Assembly (NCBI GenBank): GCA_965213765.1 | Contig: OZ243926.1 | Span: 248,001-312,000 of the forward strand | DNA length: 64,000 nucleotides | Direction: 5' to 3' | Origin: JAJDXO01 sp965213765 | GTDB taxonomy: Bacteria > Pseudomonadota > Alphaproteobacteria > Rhodospirillales > UBA2165 | Part shown: in pieces, positions 34,348 through 42,705 of the stretch | How positions within the stretch are numbered: position 1 is the stretch's first letter | Layout: each line of letters starts with the position of its first letter | Program-made: the position numbers and the translations under genes | The notes under the pieces: generated by a model | Told to the model about the DNA's origin: nothing | Seen by the model: only the letters and a program-made list of their open reading frames with translations | The model's database searches: none

Positions 34348-35535
34348 TCAATCGTACAGGAACCCGGCGGCCTTCAGGAGAAGGGTCCGGTTGACACCGT
34401 CCGAATGAAGGAACGCCGCCGCGTCACGCATCAGTTTCTCGATTCCCGCTTCCTTCATGTAGCCATGGCCGCCATGTATTTCGAGCGTCCCGGTGACGAT
34501 CTTCCAGGCTGCTTGTGAGGCCATGACCTTGGGCAACGCGCCGAGAGATTTATCCCAACCGTGTTCCTGATTGTCGGCGAGCCACGCCGCGCGATGAATA
34601 TAGGACCGGGACCCGTCGATCAGCATCCGCATCTCCGCGAGATCGGCGGCGATGCCGTCATGTTCGATCAGATGCTTGCCGCCCTGGACACGGGTTTGCG
34701 CCCACTCCACGGCCCGTTCGTAGGCATTGACCGCGACGCCAATAATGCTTGCGGCCGCATAAGCGTTCGACTGCGGGAAAAACTCGGAGAGCACGCTGTG
34801 CCCTTTCCCGACCTCGCCAACCAGGTTTTCTTCGGGGATGAAAAAGTCCTGGAAAATCAATTCGGCATTGTTGGCCAGCCGTTCGCCCATCTTGTCGTGG
34901 ACCCGGCCGATGGTGAAACCTTCCATTCCCTGCTCGATGATGAAGCAGGTACTGCCTTCGTGCAGGGGCACCCCTTTCTCGGTCTGGACAAACAATAGAT
35001 AGGTCGTGGCGACGTTACCGTTGGAAATGAAGTGCTTCATGCCATTGACGATCCAGCCGCCTTCCACCTTCTCCGCGAAGGTCCGATAGGGCGCCTTCGC
35101 GCGTTGGGGCACGAAATAATTGGATGCGGTCTCCGGTTCCGTAATGCCGATCGCGAATAAATGACGGGGATCGTCCCGATACTTGGACAGGTGCCGTTCC
35201 CGCTGCTCGGGGGTGGTTGCCTTTTCAAAAATCTGCGCCAGTTTCAGGGTTTGGGCGAACACCACGGAGATACCCAGGTCAAACCGCCCGAGTTCCTCGA
35301 CCACCATGGCCGTGGTCAGGGAATCCACACCGAGCCCCCCATATTCCTCTGAAAGGGTCAGCGTCCTCAGCCCCATCGCGTCCGCGGCCTCGACGATTTC
35401 CCAGGAAAACCCGTCCTCCGGATTCTGTTGCGCATCCAACTCGGCAACCCTCGGCGCCACCTCTTCCTCGGCAAATCGCCGGACGGATTCCAGGATCGCG
35501 CGCTGGTCCTCATTCTGAAAAAAAATTTCGTGCAT
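34348..35535 (-). CDS. Acyl-CoA dehydrogenase family protein
   Basis: 395 aa flavoprotein. The N-terminal helical domain has FAEEEVAPRVAELD; the middle beta domain has FAIGITEPETASNY and KHFISNGNVATTYLLF; the C-terminal domain has QAAWKIVTGTLEIHGGHGYM, where the family's catalytic Glu region begins, followed by EAGIEKLMRDA. The usual TEP-x-AGS signature is altered to TEPETASNY, so the substrate may be unusual. It is the fourth gene of a six-gene minus-strand operon. Confidence 0.88.
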   Translation of the reverse strand: MHEIFFQNEDQRAILESVRRFAEEEVAPRVAELDAQQNPEDGFSWEIVEAADAMGLRTLTLSEEYGGLGVDSLTTAMVVEELGRFDLGISVVFAQTLKLAQIFEKATTPEQRERHLSKYRDDPRHLFAIGITEPETASNYFVPQRAKAPYRTFAEKVEGGWIVNGMKHFISNGNVATTYLLFVQTEKGVPLHEGSTCFIIEQGMEGFTIGRVHDKMGERLANNAELIFQDFFIPEENLVGEVGKGHSVLSEFFPQSNAYAAASIIGVAVNAYERAVEWAQTRVQGGKHLIEHDGIAADLAEMRMLIDGSRSYIHRAAWLADNQEHGWDKSLGALPKVMASQAAWKIVTGTLEIHGGHGYMKEAGIEKLMRDAAAFLHSDGVNRTLLLKAAGFLYD

Positions 35536-35559
35536 TTTTTGGTTCTCGTTGACGGGGGG

Positions 35560-37020
35560 TTAGAAGATCTCGAAATACTCGCGGTGTTCCCAGTTGGTGA
35601 CCTCGCTCAAGAAGCGGCCGATCTCGGCACGCTTTAGATGAACGATGTAGTCGACGAACCGATCACCCAGTCTATCGCGGAAGAATTTGCTTTCGTCCAG
35701 CGAATCCACCGCCTCCATCAAACTGGCCGGCAATCTCGGCGCCTCGCCTTCGTAGGCCGCGTCGGTCATGGGTGGCGGGACGCGCGATGTGTCGACCCCC
35801 TCCATTCCGGACAGAATTTGCGATGCCAGATAAAGGTACGGATTGGCCGCCGGTTCACCGACACGGTTCTCAAGATGGGTGAGCGGATCGCCGTACCCGC
35901 CAACCACCCGGAGCATGGCACCCTTGTTGTCATCACCCCAGGCGATGCGGTCGGGGGCCAGGCTCATGGGTTGATAGCGCTTGTATCCGTTGATGGTCGG
36001 TGTGGTGAAGACCGATGCCGCGCGGGCGTGTTCCAGGATGCCCGCCGCATATTGCATCGCCAGTTCGGGGAGAATCACGCTCTCCGAACCGGAGACAAAG
36101 GCATTCTCGCCGGTATCGCGTGTCCGCAACGACTGATGCAGGTGCCAGCCGCTGGAGAATATGTTTGGTAATCCGGGCCGGCACATGAATGTGGCGTGAT
36201 AGCCGTGCCGCCGGCAAATCTGTTTCACCGCGCTCCTAAACAGCATCATGTTGTCGGCCGCCATAATTCCGGTCGCGATATCGAACGATGCCTCGAACTG
36301 GCTCGGACCGAATTCCACCTCCATGGTTCGCAGCGGCAGGCCGAGGCCCTGAATGTCTTTGCGCAGGAACGCCCAAATGGGCTCATGTTCGTCGGCCCGC
36401 AATTCGGTCAGATATTGAAATCCATGCGAGACCACACTCACCTCAGGCGGTGTTGAGGGCTGACCGGAATCCGCCGGTGTCAGATTCGGGTTTTCGATCT
36501 TGAAGACATGGAACTCAACTTCGAGCCCGGCGACAAAATCGAACCCGGCGTCGCCGAGATCGGCGAGGGCGCCCTGCAAAACGCGCCGGGTGGAGAACGG
36601 AACCGGCTTGCCGTTGGTGAAGTAGATATCGCACAGCATCCAGCCCGTTTTCTCGAGCCAAGGCAGGACGCGGAAGGTCCCCGGATCCGGCACCATCACG
36701 ATGTCCCCTGCCCCGGACATCTCGCGCATCCCAAACCCGCCATCCGCGGTAAACACCGGATACTGGGTCTTGTGGGACGTATCCTTGGCCAACAGCGTCG
36801 TCGTCATGGTGCAGCCGTTGGTCATGGCGGATGGCATGGCTTCGGCGACCAATGTCTTGCCCCGTAGCACGCCGTGCTGATCGGCAAAGCTCAGTCGGAC
36901 GGTTTCCAGGCCCCGGGATTTAATCTCCTGGATGACGGATTCACAGGCGGACGGGTCATGGGGTATTCCATGACGGTTGACGAAATTCGAACGGCCGATG
37001 CCGCTGAAGTCCCCGCTCAT
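35560..37020 (-). CDS. Glutamine synthetase family protein (gamma-glutamyl-amide ligase like)
   Basis: 486 aa. The beta-Grasp N-domain has LSFADQHGVLRGKTL; the catalytic domain has AGLEVEFHVF, EVEFGPSQFEASFD, CRPGLPNIFSSGWHLHQSL and NGYKRYQPMSLAPDRIAWG. The Glu and His metal ligands and the Arg near the end of the active site are present. It is not GlnA: the sequence resembles the GS-III/GlnT-PuuA side group, which ligates glutamate to amines. Next to a Rieske oxygenase it recalls glutamylation-dependent amine degradation, but no substrate can be assigned. GGGAGG precedes the ATG at 37020. Confidence 0.85.
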   Translation of the reverse strand: MSGDFSGIGRSNFVNRHGIPHDPSACESVIQEIKSRGLETVRLSFADQHGVLRGKTLVAEAMPSAMTNGCTMTTTLLAKDTSHKTQYPVFTADGGFGMREMSGAGDIVMVPDPGTFRVLPWLEKTGWMLCDIYFTNGKPVPFSTRRVLQGALADLGDAGFDFVAGLEVEFHVFKIENPNLTPADSGQPSTPPEVSVVSHGFQYLTELRADEHEPIWAFLRKDIQGLGLPLRTMEVEFGPSQFEASFDIATGIMAADNMMLFRSAVKQICRRHGYHATFMCRPGLPNIFSSGWHLHQSLRTRDTGENAFVSGSESVILPELAMQYAAGILEHARAASVFTTPTINGYKRYQPMSLAPDRIAWGDDNKGAMLRVVGGYGDPLTHLENRVGEPAANPYLYLASQILSGMEGVDTSRVPPPMTDAAYEGEAPRLPASLMEAVDSLDESKFFRDRLGDRFVDYIVHLKRAEIGRFLSEVTNWEHREYFEIF

Positions 37021-37053
37021 GCTGCCTCCCTCCGAGCTGCCGCCGGCCCTATT

Positions 37054-38370
37054 TCAAGCCCACGGGTCGGGCGCCCAACCGGATTGGGCACGGCGGTTCC
37101 GGGCATGCTCACGCCAGTCGGCCTGCCAGTCTTCCTTTGAAACTATGGTATCGATGGATACCGGTCCCTTGAGCGGCGGTCCCCCGTTCTGCCGCGCTAC
37201 CTCCGGAACGCCGCCATTTTGGATCGTTTCGATCATCTTCATCAGCAACCGGCGGTTGGCAATGATCGCTTTGTCCGCCGAACCAAGATGTTCCCGGGTC
37301 CGGTCCTGAATGGTGCCGAGGGATTCGACTGCCCATTGATCGTGGACATTGATGTCCATCCCCATGCCCGTATAGGTCTCGGTCTGTTGTTCCTCCGGGT
37401 TATAGCCGTAGTCGTTGGATTTGTTCTGGCGCGACGTGTAGTCCGGCACCGAATAGAGCTCCAGGCGGTCCCGGCGCATGGTTTCCTTATCCACCTTTTC
37501 GGAGAAACTCGAGAAGATAGCGTACCACCAGCTGCGGCGGTCATCCAGCGGCACATGCCATTGGGTCAGCATCATGTCGTTGCTCATCGGGATGACCACG
37601 GCATTGGGAAAAATCATGTTGGTCACCCGCACGTGGAGACGTTCTTCATCAAGGTCCCTCAACGCGAAAATGCGGAGCCCGTATTCGGTCTCCTCGAAAT
37701 CGATATCAGGACAGTCATATTCCCTGAGCACCTTGGTAATCGGGATACCGCCCTCTTCCGTCTCAAATCGGAACTGCCGGCCGTAATTGTCGTCGGAACT
37801 ATCGTCTTCCAGGAACCGGTGGAGGAACGACGCGTGGGAGGGATCGATCCCCACCTCCAGCAATTGCAGCCAGTTGCAGTCGACAAATCCCTTGAAGGCG
37901 AAGGTGAATTCATCGGGCGCCAGAAAGCAATCGAAGTCCGGCAACGGCGGCGGGTCTCCCGGTCCCATATAGGCGAACACGATGCCGTTGGCCTCACGGC
38001 AGGGATAGGCCGTGTGCTTGATTTTGGTGTGGAACCTGCTATCGGGCGGCTCGGCGGGCTGTTCCAAACACGCCCCGTTTACGTCGAACAGCCAGCCGTG
38101 GAACGGACACCTGAGGCCGCCATCCTCCAGCCGCCCGTATTTGAGATCAGCGCCGCGATGGGGGCAATGCCGGGCGACCAGGCCATATCGGCCCTCCTCA
38201 TCGCGGAAGACAACCAGCCTCTCTCCCAACAGTTCGATTGCCTTGGCCGGCCGCGGCTCGGTCAATTCCTCGACCAAAACTGCCGGTTGCCAATAGTGGC
38301 GCAGAACCTCGCCGGCCGGAGTTGCCGGGCCAATGCTGGTGATAAGCTGGTTTTGTTCGGCGGTTAGCAT
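37054..38370 (-). CDS. Rieske non-heme iron oxygenase, alpha subunit
   Basis: 438 aa, of the phthalate/toluate-demethylase-like type. The Rieske [2Fe-2S] cluster ligands are C69/H71 (CPHRGADL) and C88/H91 (CPFHGW). The mononuclear iron motif is in EVGIDPSHASFLHR (H179, H184), with a C-terminal carboxylate expected near residue 350. The N-terminus PATPAGEVLRHYWQPA is typical of this subgroup. No dedicated ferredoxin or reductase gene is adjacent, although the operon carries a nitroreductase and a FAD/NAD protein. Confidence 0.92.
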   Translation of the reverse strand: MLTAEQNQLITSIGPATPAGEVLRHYWQPAVLVEELTEPRPAKAIELLGERLVVFRDEEGRYGLVARHCPHRGADLKYGRLEDGGLRCPFHGWLFDVNGACLEQPAEPPDSRFHTKIKHTAYPCREANGIVFAYMGPGDPPPLPDFDCFLAPDEFTFAFKGFVDCNWLQLLEVGIDPSHASFLHRFLEDDSSDDNYGRQFRFETEEGGIPITKVLREYDCPDIDFEETEYGLRIFALRDLDEERLHVRVTNMIFPNAVVIPMSNDMMLTQWHVPLDDRRSWWYAIFSSFSEKVDKETMRRDRLELYSVPDYTSRQNKSNDYGYNPEEQQTETYTGMGMDINVHDQWAVESLGTIQDRTREHLGSADKAIIANRRLLMKMIETIQNGGVPEVARQNGGPPLKGPVSIDTIVSKEDWQADWREHARNRRAQSGWAPDPWA

Positions 38371-38418
38371 ACGTAGACGCTAAATCAGCGCCGCGATCAT
38401 TGCAATTGCATCAATGCG

Positions 38419-39252
38419 TTATGCGAGATCGAAGCCCTGCTTTAACAGAAAGGCCCGCATCGGCGACAGGCCGTCCGGACGCGACAAACGCCGCGCCGTA
38501 TTCTCCGACCAACCATAATTCTCAGCCTCACCATAATGTTCCCGGTACATTTGCTTCTCCGGAGGCGTCGGACGTTGGCGGTTGCGCCTGGCATCGTACC
38601 CGTCCATGGACCCTGCCAGACCCTCGCTGGAATAGACATCGCGATGAACGGAAACTTCGGGGGGAATGCGGCAGGTCGTGTCCCTCTCCTCGCCCGGCCA
38701 GCCCGCCGTCAGGCCGCAAACCGGAAACACGCCCTCGGGCAAATCAAACAATTCTCCCACCTCGTCAAGATGCAGCCGCACCTGGGAGACGTAGCAGCAG
38801 CCTAGCCCCACCGCTTCGGCGGCGATGGTGAAATTCTGCATCACCAGGGCCGTATCGACCGCGGCGTTGAAAAAGCTGTCCAATGTGTTCTGTGCATATT
38901 CGTAGCCGCGGGCACGGGTGATCGACCTGTTGCGGCCCGTATCACCGCAAAACAGAAGCACCACCGGCGCCGTCGCGATCCAGGAAGTATTGGACAGCTC
39001 GGCCAGACGGCTTTTTTTGTCTTCAACGGTCACATGGATCACGGAGAACTGCATGAGATCCGACTTCGCCGGCGCCGACAGGGCGCACGCCAGCAACAGC
39101 TCCAGCAGCGCCCCGTCCACGGGTTCATCGGAATATTTCCGGTATGTCCGGTGCGCGAGGATGGTTTTGAGCACCTCTTCTCCCGCCGGCGGTGATGAAG
39201 TATCGCTGTCCCTGCCGAACCGGGCCGTCACGAAATCATCGAATTCGGCCAT
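38419..39252 (-). CDS. Nitroreductase family flavoprotein
   Basis: 277 aa. The FMN-binding start is LAHRTYRKYSDEPVDG, then ALSAPAKSDLMQFSVIHV, and the late glycine-rich segment is EAVGLGCCYVSQVR. The C-terminal extension (about residues 210-277; SVHRDVY, MYREHYGEAENYGWSENTARR) is typical of the NfsA-like oxidoreductase group. It is the first gene of the minus-strand operon and is divergent from a MaoC-type gene. The substrate is unknown. Confidence 0.88.
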   Translation of the reverse strand: MAEFDDFVTARFGRDSDTSSPPAGEEVLKTILAHRTYRKYSDEPVDGALLELLLACALSAPAKSDLMQFSVIHVTVEDKKSRLAELSNTSWIATAPVVLLFCGDTGRNRSITRARGYEYAQNTLDSFFNAAVDTALVMQNFTIAAEAVGLGCCYVSQVRLHLDEVGELFDLPEGVFPVCGLTAGWPGEERDTTCRIPPEVSVHRDVYSSEGLAGSMDGYDARRNRQRPTPPEKQMYREHYGEAENYGWSENTARRLSRPDGLSPMRAFLLKQGFDLA

Positions 39253-39359
39253 GGCCGATGCCTCCTCTTAACCGGGGCCGGCCGCCCCAAAATGATCATG
39301 GACGCCCGGTTTGGGAACGGGCAGTTTCTGACCACGCCCTTTTGACCTTAGGCTAAGCA

Positions 39360-39833
39360 ATGACCGTCCGGTTTAAAAACACTGAAACGTACGAAGAGTT
39401 CGTCGTCGGGAACCGATATGAGATCGGCTCCTACCAACTCACCAAGGACGAGATTATGGAATTCGCCCGCCGGTGGGACCCCATGCCGTTTCATATCGAT
39501 GAAGAGGCCGCCGCCGCGTCCCAGCACGGCGGCATCATCGCCTGCGGGTCCCATCTTATGGCCCTCCGTGTTCTCCTCATTCAACGAAACGGAACAAATC
39601 CCCATGTGGTCGCGTCCGGCGGCTACGATCAAGTGCGTTTTCTGCAGCCCGCCCGGCCGGGCGAAACCCTTACGCTGTTCGGTGAGTGCAAGGAAAAACG
39701 GGAGTCGAGAAGCAAACCCGACCGCGGCGTCGTGACAATCGAACTAACACTGAAAAACCAGGATGGCGAACCGGTATTGTCCATGTTGGATACCATCATC
39801 GTTTACAAGGCCGGTGCCCTTCCGAACGGCTGA
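39360..39833 (+). CDS. MaoC-like hotdog-fold hydratase
   Basis: 157 aa. The N-terminus GNRYEIGSYQLTKDEIMEFARRWDPMPFHIDEEAAAAS matches MaoC/R-specific hydratases, with the catalytic Asp-His pair in WDPMPFHID and the following small-residue hydratase loop. It may hydrate an enoyl-CoA from the divergent operon that contains the acyl-CoA dehydrogenase. The ATG at 39360 follows 107 bp of intergenic DNA that contains a GCCCG...CGGGC hairpin. Confidence 0.85.
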   Translation: MTVRFKNTETYEEFVVGNRYEIGSYQLTKDEIMEFARRWDPMPFHIDEEAAAASQHGGIIACGSHLMALRVLLIQRNGTNPHVVASGGYDQVRFLQPARPGETLTLFGECKEKRESRSKPDRGVVTIELTLKNQDGEPVLSMLDTIIVYKAGALPNG

Positions 39834-39993
39834 CCGAGGAATTTGATCGCCTTGACGGCCTCCTTCAAGACGGAGAATTGCGGGTAAATATTAGGCGCGG
39901 GCCATGAAACGCATCCGGCCCGAAGTAGTGGCAAGTGGAGCTGGATCGCATACAATCCCCCATCCTTACGGCGTCGGATCACAGGAGACCCGA

Positions 39994-40512
39994 ATGAAAG
40001 TCGCTGCTATTGCCCTCATAGCCGTCTCGGCCCTCGCCGGGGCGCCTCTCGCGTCCGCGGCCGATATGGCGGCAGCCGAAATCGTCAACACCGAGGGCGC
40101 GGTCATCGGAAAGGCCAGCTTCGAGCAAACGCCCAAAGGCGTGCTCATGTCGGTGGAGGTGACCGGATTGCCGCCCGGCGGCCACGGCATCCACCTGCAC
40201 GCCGTGGGCTCTTGCAAGCCCGATTTCAAGGCGGCCAAGGGCCATATCAATCCGGGCGGTGCCAAGCATGGCCTGCGCCATCCCGAAGGACCGGACAATG
40301 GCGATCTTCCCAATCTGTACGTCGCGGCCGACGGCTCCGCCCGGGCGGAGTTCTTCACGACCCTCGTTTCGGTGGCGGGCGGCGCCATGCCCGCGCTTCT
40401 CGACGGTGACGGCTCCGCGGTCATCATCCACGAGAACCCCGATGACCACATGACCCAGCCCATCGGGGGTGCCGGCGGACGCTTGGGTTGCGGCGTTATC
40501 GCGAAAATGTAG
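39994..40512 (+). CDS. sodC: Cu/Zn superoxide dismutase-like protein, exported
   Basis: 172 aa with a signal peptide (cleavage near residue 22, ASA). Copper ligands are H67, H69, H84 and H146; the disulfide Cys pair is C74 and C166. Zinc ligands H84, H92 and D104 are present, but the third zinc-ligand position, usually His in PHAGD, is Asp (D101 in EGPDNGD). It probably dismutates periplasmic superoxide. The frame is open 90 bases upstream, but ATG 39994 follows AGGAG and begins the signal peptide. Confidence 0.9.
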   Translation: MKVAAIALIAVSALAGAPLASAADMAAAEIVNTEGAVIGKASFEQTPKGVLMSVEVTGLPPGGHGIHLHAVGSCKPDFKAAKGHINPGGAKHGLRHPEGPDNGDLPNLYVAADGSARAEFFTTLVSVAGGAMPALLDGDGSAVIIHENPDDHMTQPIGGAGGRLGCGVIAKM

Positions 40513-40592
40513 CCGCGCTTGTCATAGGAAGGCCCGACCCGGCGGCCGGCGGCGGTGCCGCAGGCCAAGTATCCTTTCCGCCGAAAGCTGCT

Positions 40593-40919
40593 CTAGGGTC
40601 CGGACCCGATTGAGCCGCCATAGGAGTGTTGCGGCGATGAGGCATAAAATGATTGCGTCATGGCCGGGCCCGCCGGATCGGCTTCGCCGGCCGGAGGACA
40701 AACCGCGTCCTGGCCATCCACGGGTACCGCCGGCCGCGAGGCCTGGGTCACCGGGTCAAATAGGGTCAATTCGGACGAATTGACCGACCCGGTGATGACG
40801 GCTTGCGGGTGAGCGGGGAGAGGAGGCTTGCTGTGCGTTCCCTCGCCCCCTTCCCGGGGGAAAGGGGCAAAGTGAAAGGACGCAAAAAGGAGAATCCCCT
40901 AATCGAGTCCCGACCCTAG
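40593..40919. mobile_element. MITE-like element, family 1 copy B, between convergent genes
   Basis: 327 bp with terminal inverted repeats: CTAGGGTCCGGACCCGATT on the left and, read inward from the right, CTAGGGTCGGGACTCGATT (17 of 19 identical). It is collinear with 18285-18717 and closely similar, but carries a single copy of the 54-bp palindromic unit (about 40754-40807). No gene is inside. It lies between sodC and a convergent amidohydrolase gene, 36 bp from the latter's stop codon, and fills most of the gap 40513-40955. Confidence 0.78.
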
Positions 40920-40955
40920 ATCGTATATAATTCCCTCTGTTTGAGGCAGTAGGGT

Positions 40956-41840
40956 CTAGAAGCGGTAAAACGCCGCCGGGGTATCAACCATTATTTTGCT
41001 GCGCATGGCGTGGTCGCCGACCCAATCGGCAAAAGCATCGGCCAGGTCGCCGTCGTTGGGATTGACCTCGTACTTGTTGGGATGCGGCCAGTCGGTACCC
41101 CACATCACCCGATCGGGCGCGGTGTCGATCAGCGCCCGAGCCATGGGCCTGACGTCGTCATAGGTTGGAAGATCAGTCTCACTGACTCGGTTGGCGCCGG
41201 AAATTTTAATCCAGGTATTACCCTCCTTCATCAGGTCCAACAGGGCGAGAAAGCCCGGCGCCTCGATACCCGCGGCCGCCGGCTGATAGGCGAAATGTCC
41301 GATGGAAATCGGAATTTGAATGCTCCTGAAGACGGGCATCAGTTCGATGATGTCCTTTCCCGGAAAAAGGAACTCAATATGCCAGCCGAATTCGCCGATC
41401 CGGGCAGCCAGTTCCGGTATCTCGCCAAATTCCATGGGCATGCCGCCCTTGTTGTCCGTATTCAGCCGGACTCCCCGCGCGCCGGCCGCGTCCATGTCCG
41501 CCAGTTCGTCCTGGGTCACATCCATGGTAACCGCGACAACCATCCGCGCCCGGTCCGGGGTCTCGGCATTGAGAGCGGCGGCACCATCCATGATCGCCGA
41601 ATTGTCGACGCCGTAGGGCGAGGGCTGGGTAAATACGACCCGGTCGACCCCTAAGGCGGCGTGCAGGCGTTTGAGGTCGTCGAGGGTGGATTCCGGCGGA
41701 TTGTAACCCCGCGCCGGCGACAGCGCGTACCTGTCCTCGAAGACATGCACATGGGTGTCGATGGCGCCGGAGGGCAGTTCGAAATTCGGCTTGCGTGGAT
41801 TGCGGTCGGGCGGAATGCAATCCCGGATCTCGGTGGACAT
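40956..41840 (-). CDS. Amidohydrolase-2 family protein, pyrone-dicarboxylate lactonase (LigI)-like
   Basis: 294 aa TIM-barrel hydrolase. The N-terminal metal or active-site motif is GAIDTHVHVFEDRYALSPARGYNPP, the core contains GHFAYQPAA, and the C-terminal motif MWGTDWPHPNKYE carries the catalytic Asp. These match LigI-like enzymes that open 2-pyrone-4,6-dicarboxylate or related lactones. The actual substrate is open. It is followed by an SDR and an enolase-superfamily gene on the same strand, suggesting one catabolic unit. Confidence 0.87.
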   Translation of the reverse strand: MSTEIRDCIPPDRNPRKPNFELPSGAIDTHVHVFEDRYALSPARGYNPPESTLDDLKRLHAALGVDRVVFTQPSPYGVDNSAIMDGAAALNAETPDRARMVVAVTMDVTQDELADMDAAGARGVRLNTDNKGGMPMEFGEIPELAARIGEFGWHIEFLFPGKDIIELMPVFRSIQIPISIGHFAYQPAAAGIEAPGFLALLDLMKEGNTWIKISGANRVSETDLPTYDDVRPMARALIDTAPDRVMWGTDWPHPNKYEVNPNDGDLADAFADWVGDHAMRSKIMVDTPAAFYRF

Positions 41841-41868
41841 AAACGACTCCAGATGGATTGTTGAGGTG

Positions 41869-42624
41869 TCAGCCGCGGCCTACCAACGGCATGTTGGTCG
41901 CCATGATGGTCATGAACAGGACATTGGTGTCCAAGGGCAGGGCAGCGATAGCGGCAATCGTGTCGCCGACGTGGGCCACATCGAAGACGGGCTCGACCTT
42001 GATCTCGCCGTTGGCCTGGGGCACGCCTTCCTTGAAGCGGGCCGCGAGCGGCGTGTCGGCATTGCCTATATCAATCTGTGTGCACGCAATGCCGTATTTG
42101 CGGCAATCCAGGGCGATGCACTTGGTCAGACCGGTCATCGCGTGCTTGGTGGCCGTGTAAGCCACCGTATCCGGGCGCGGCACCTGGGCGGAAACCGAAC
42201 CGTTGTTGATGATACGGCCCCCCTGCGGGTCCTGCGCCTTCATCATCCGGATTGCCTGTTGGGCGCACATGAAGCTTCCGGTCAGGTTGACGTCGACCAC
42301 CTGCCGCCAGTCGGCGAGATCGAGATCCTCCATGGCAATTCTGGGCGCGCCGCCGCCGGCGTTGTTAAACAACAGATCAAGCCGGCCAAACGCCTCTTGG
42401 GTTTCGGCGAAGAGGTTGGCGACCTGATCCGCGTCGGCGATGTCCGTTTGAACGATGATTGACGGCGCGCCGCTGTCCAGCATCCCCACCGTCTCCTCGA
42501 GCGCATCGACACGCCGCCCGGCCAAGGCAAGGCTATACCCCTCCCGGTTCAGCGAAATGGCAGCGGCCCGGCCAACGCCGGAACCCGCACCGGTAATGAC
42601 GGCGACATTTGGATCACTGGACAC
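41869..42624 (-). CDS. Short-chain dehydrogenase/reductase (SDR)
   Basis: 251 aa. The NAD(P) motif is VITGAGSGVGRAAAISL; LLFNNAGGG and the catalytic Ser...YTATK (Tyr and Lys separated by 3) follow. The frame opens with TTG at 42630, but GTG 42624 lies 8 bases after GGGAGG and is preferred. It lies 28 bp from the amidohydrolase gene and 81 bp from the enolase-superfamily gene. Substrate unknown. Confidence 0.9.
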   Translation of the reverse strand: MSSDPNVAVITGAGSGVGRAAAISLNREGYSLALAGRRVDALEETVGMLDSGAPSIIVQTDIADADQVANLFAETQEAFGRLDLLFNNAGGGAPRIAMEDLDLADWRQVVDVNLTGSFMCAQQAIRMMKAQDPQGGRIINNGSVSAQVPRPDTVAYTATKHAMTGLTKCIALDCRKYGIACTQIDIGNADTPLAARFKEGVPQANGEIKVEPVFDVAHVGDTIAAIAALPLDTNVLFMTIMATNMPLVGRG

Positions 42625-42705
42625 GATCAAAACCTCCCTTGGTCAGCGCGCGCAATTGAGCCGAAAATTCGGTCAAAAACAAGCTTCGACGAAACCACGA
42701 ACGGG

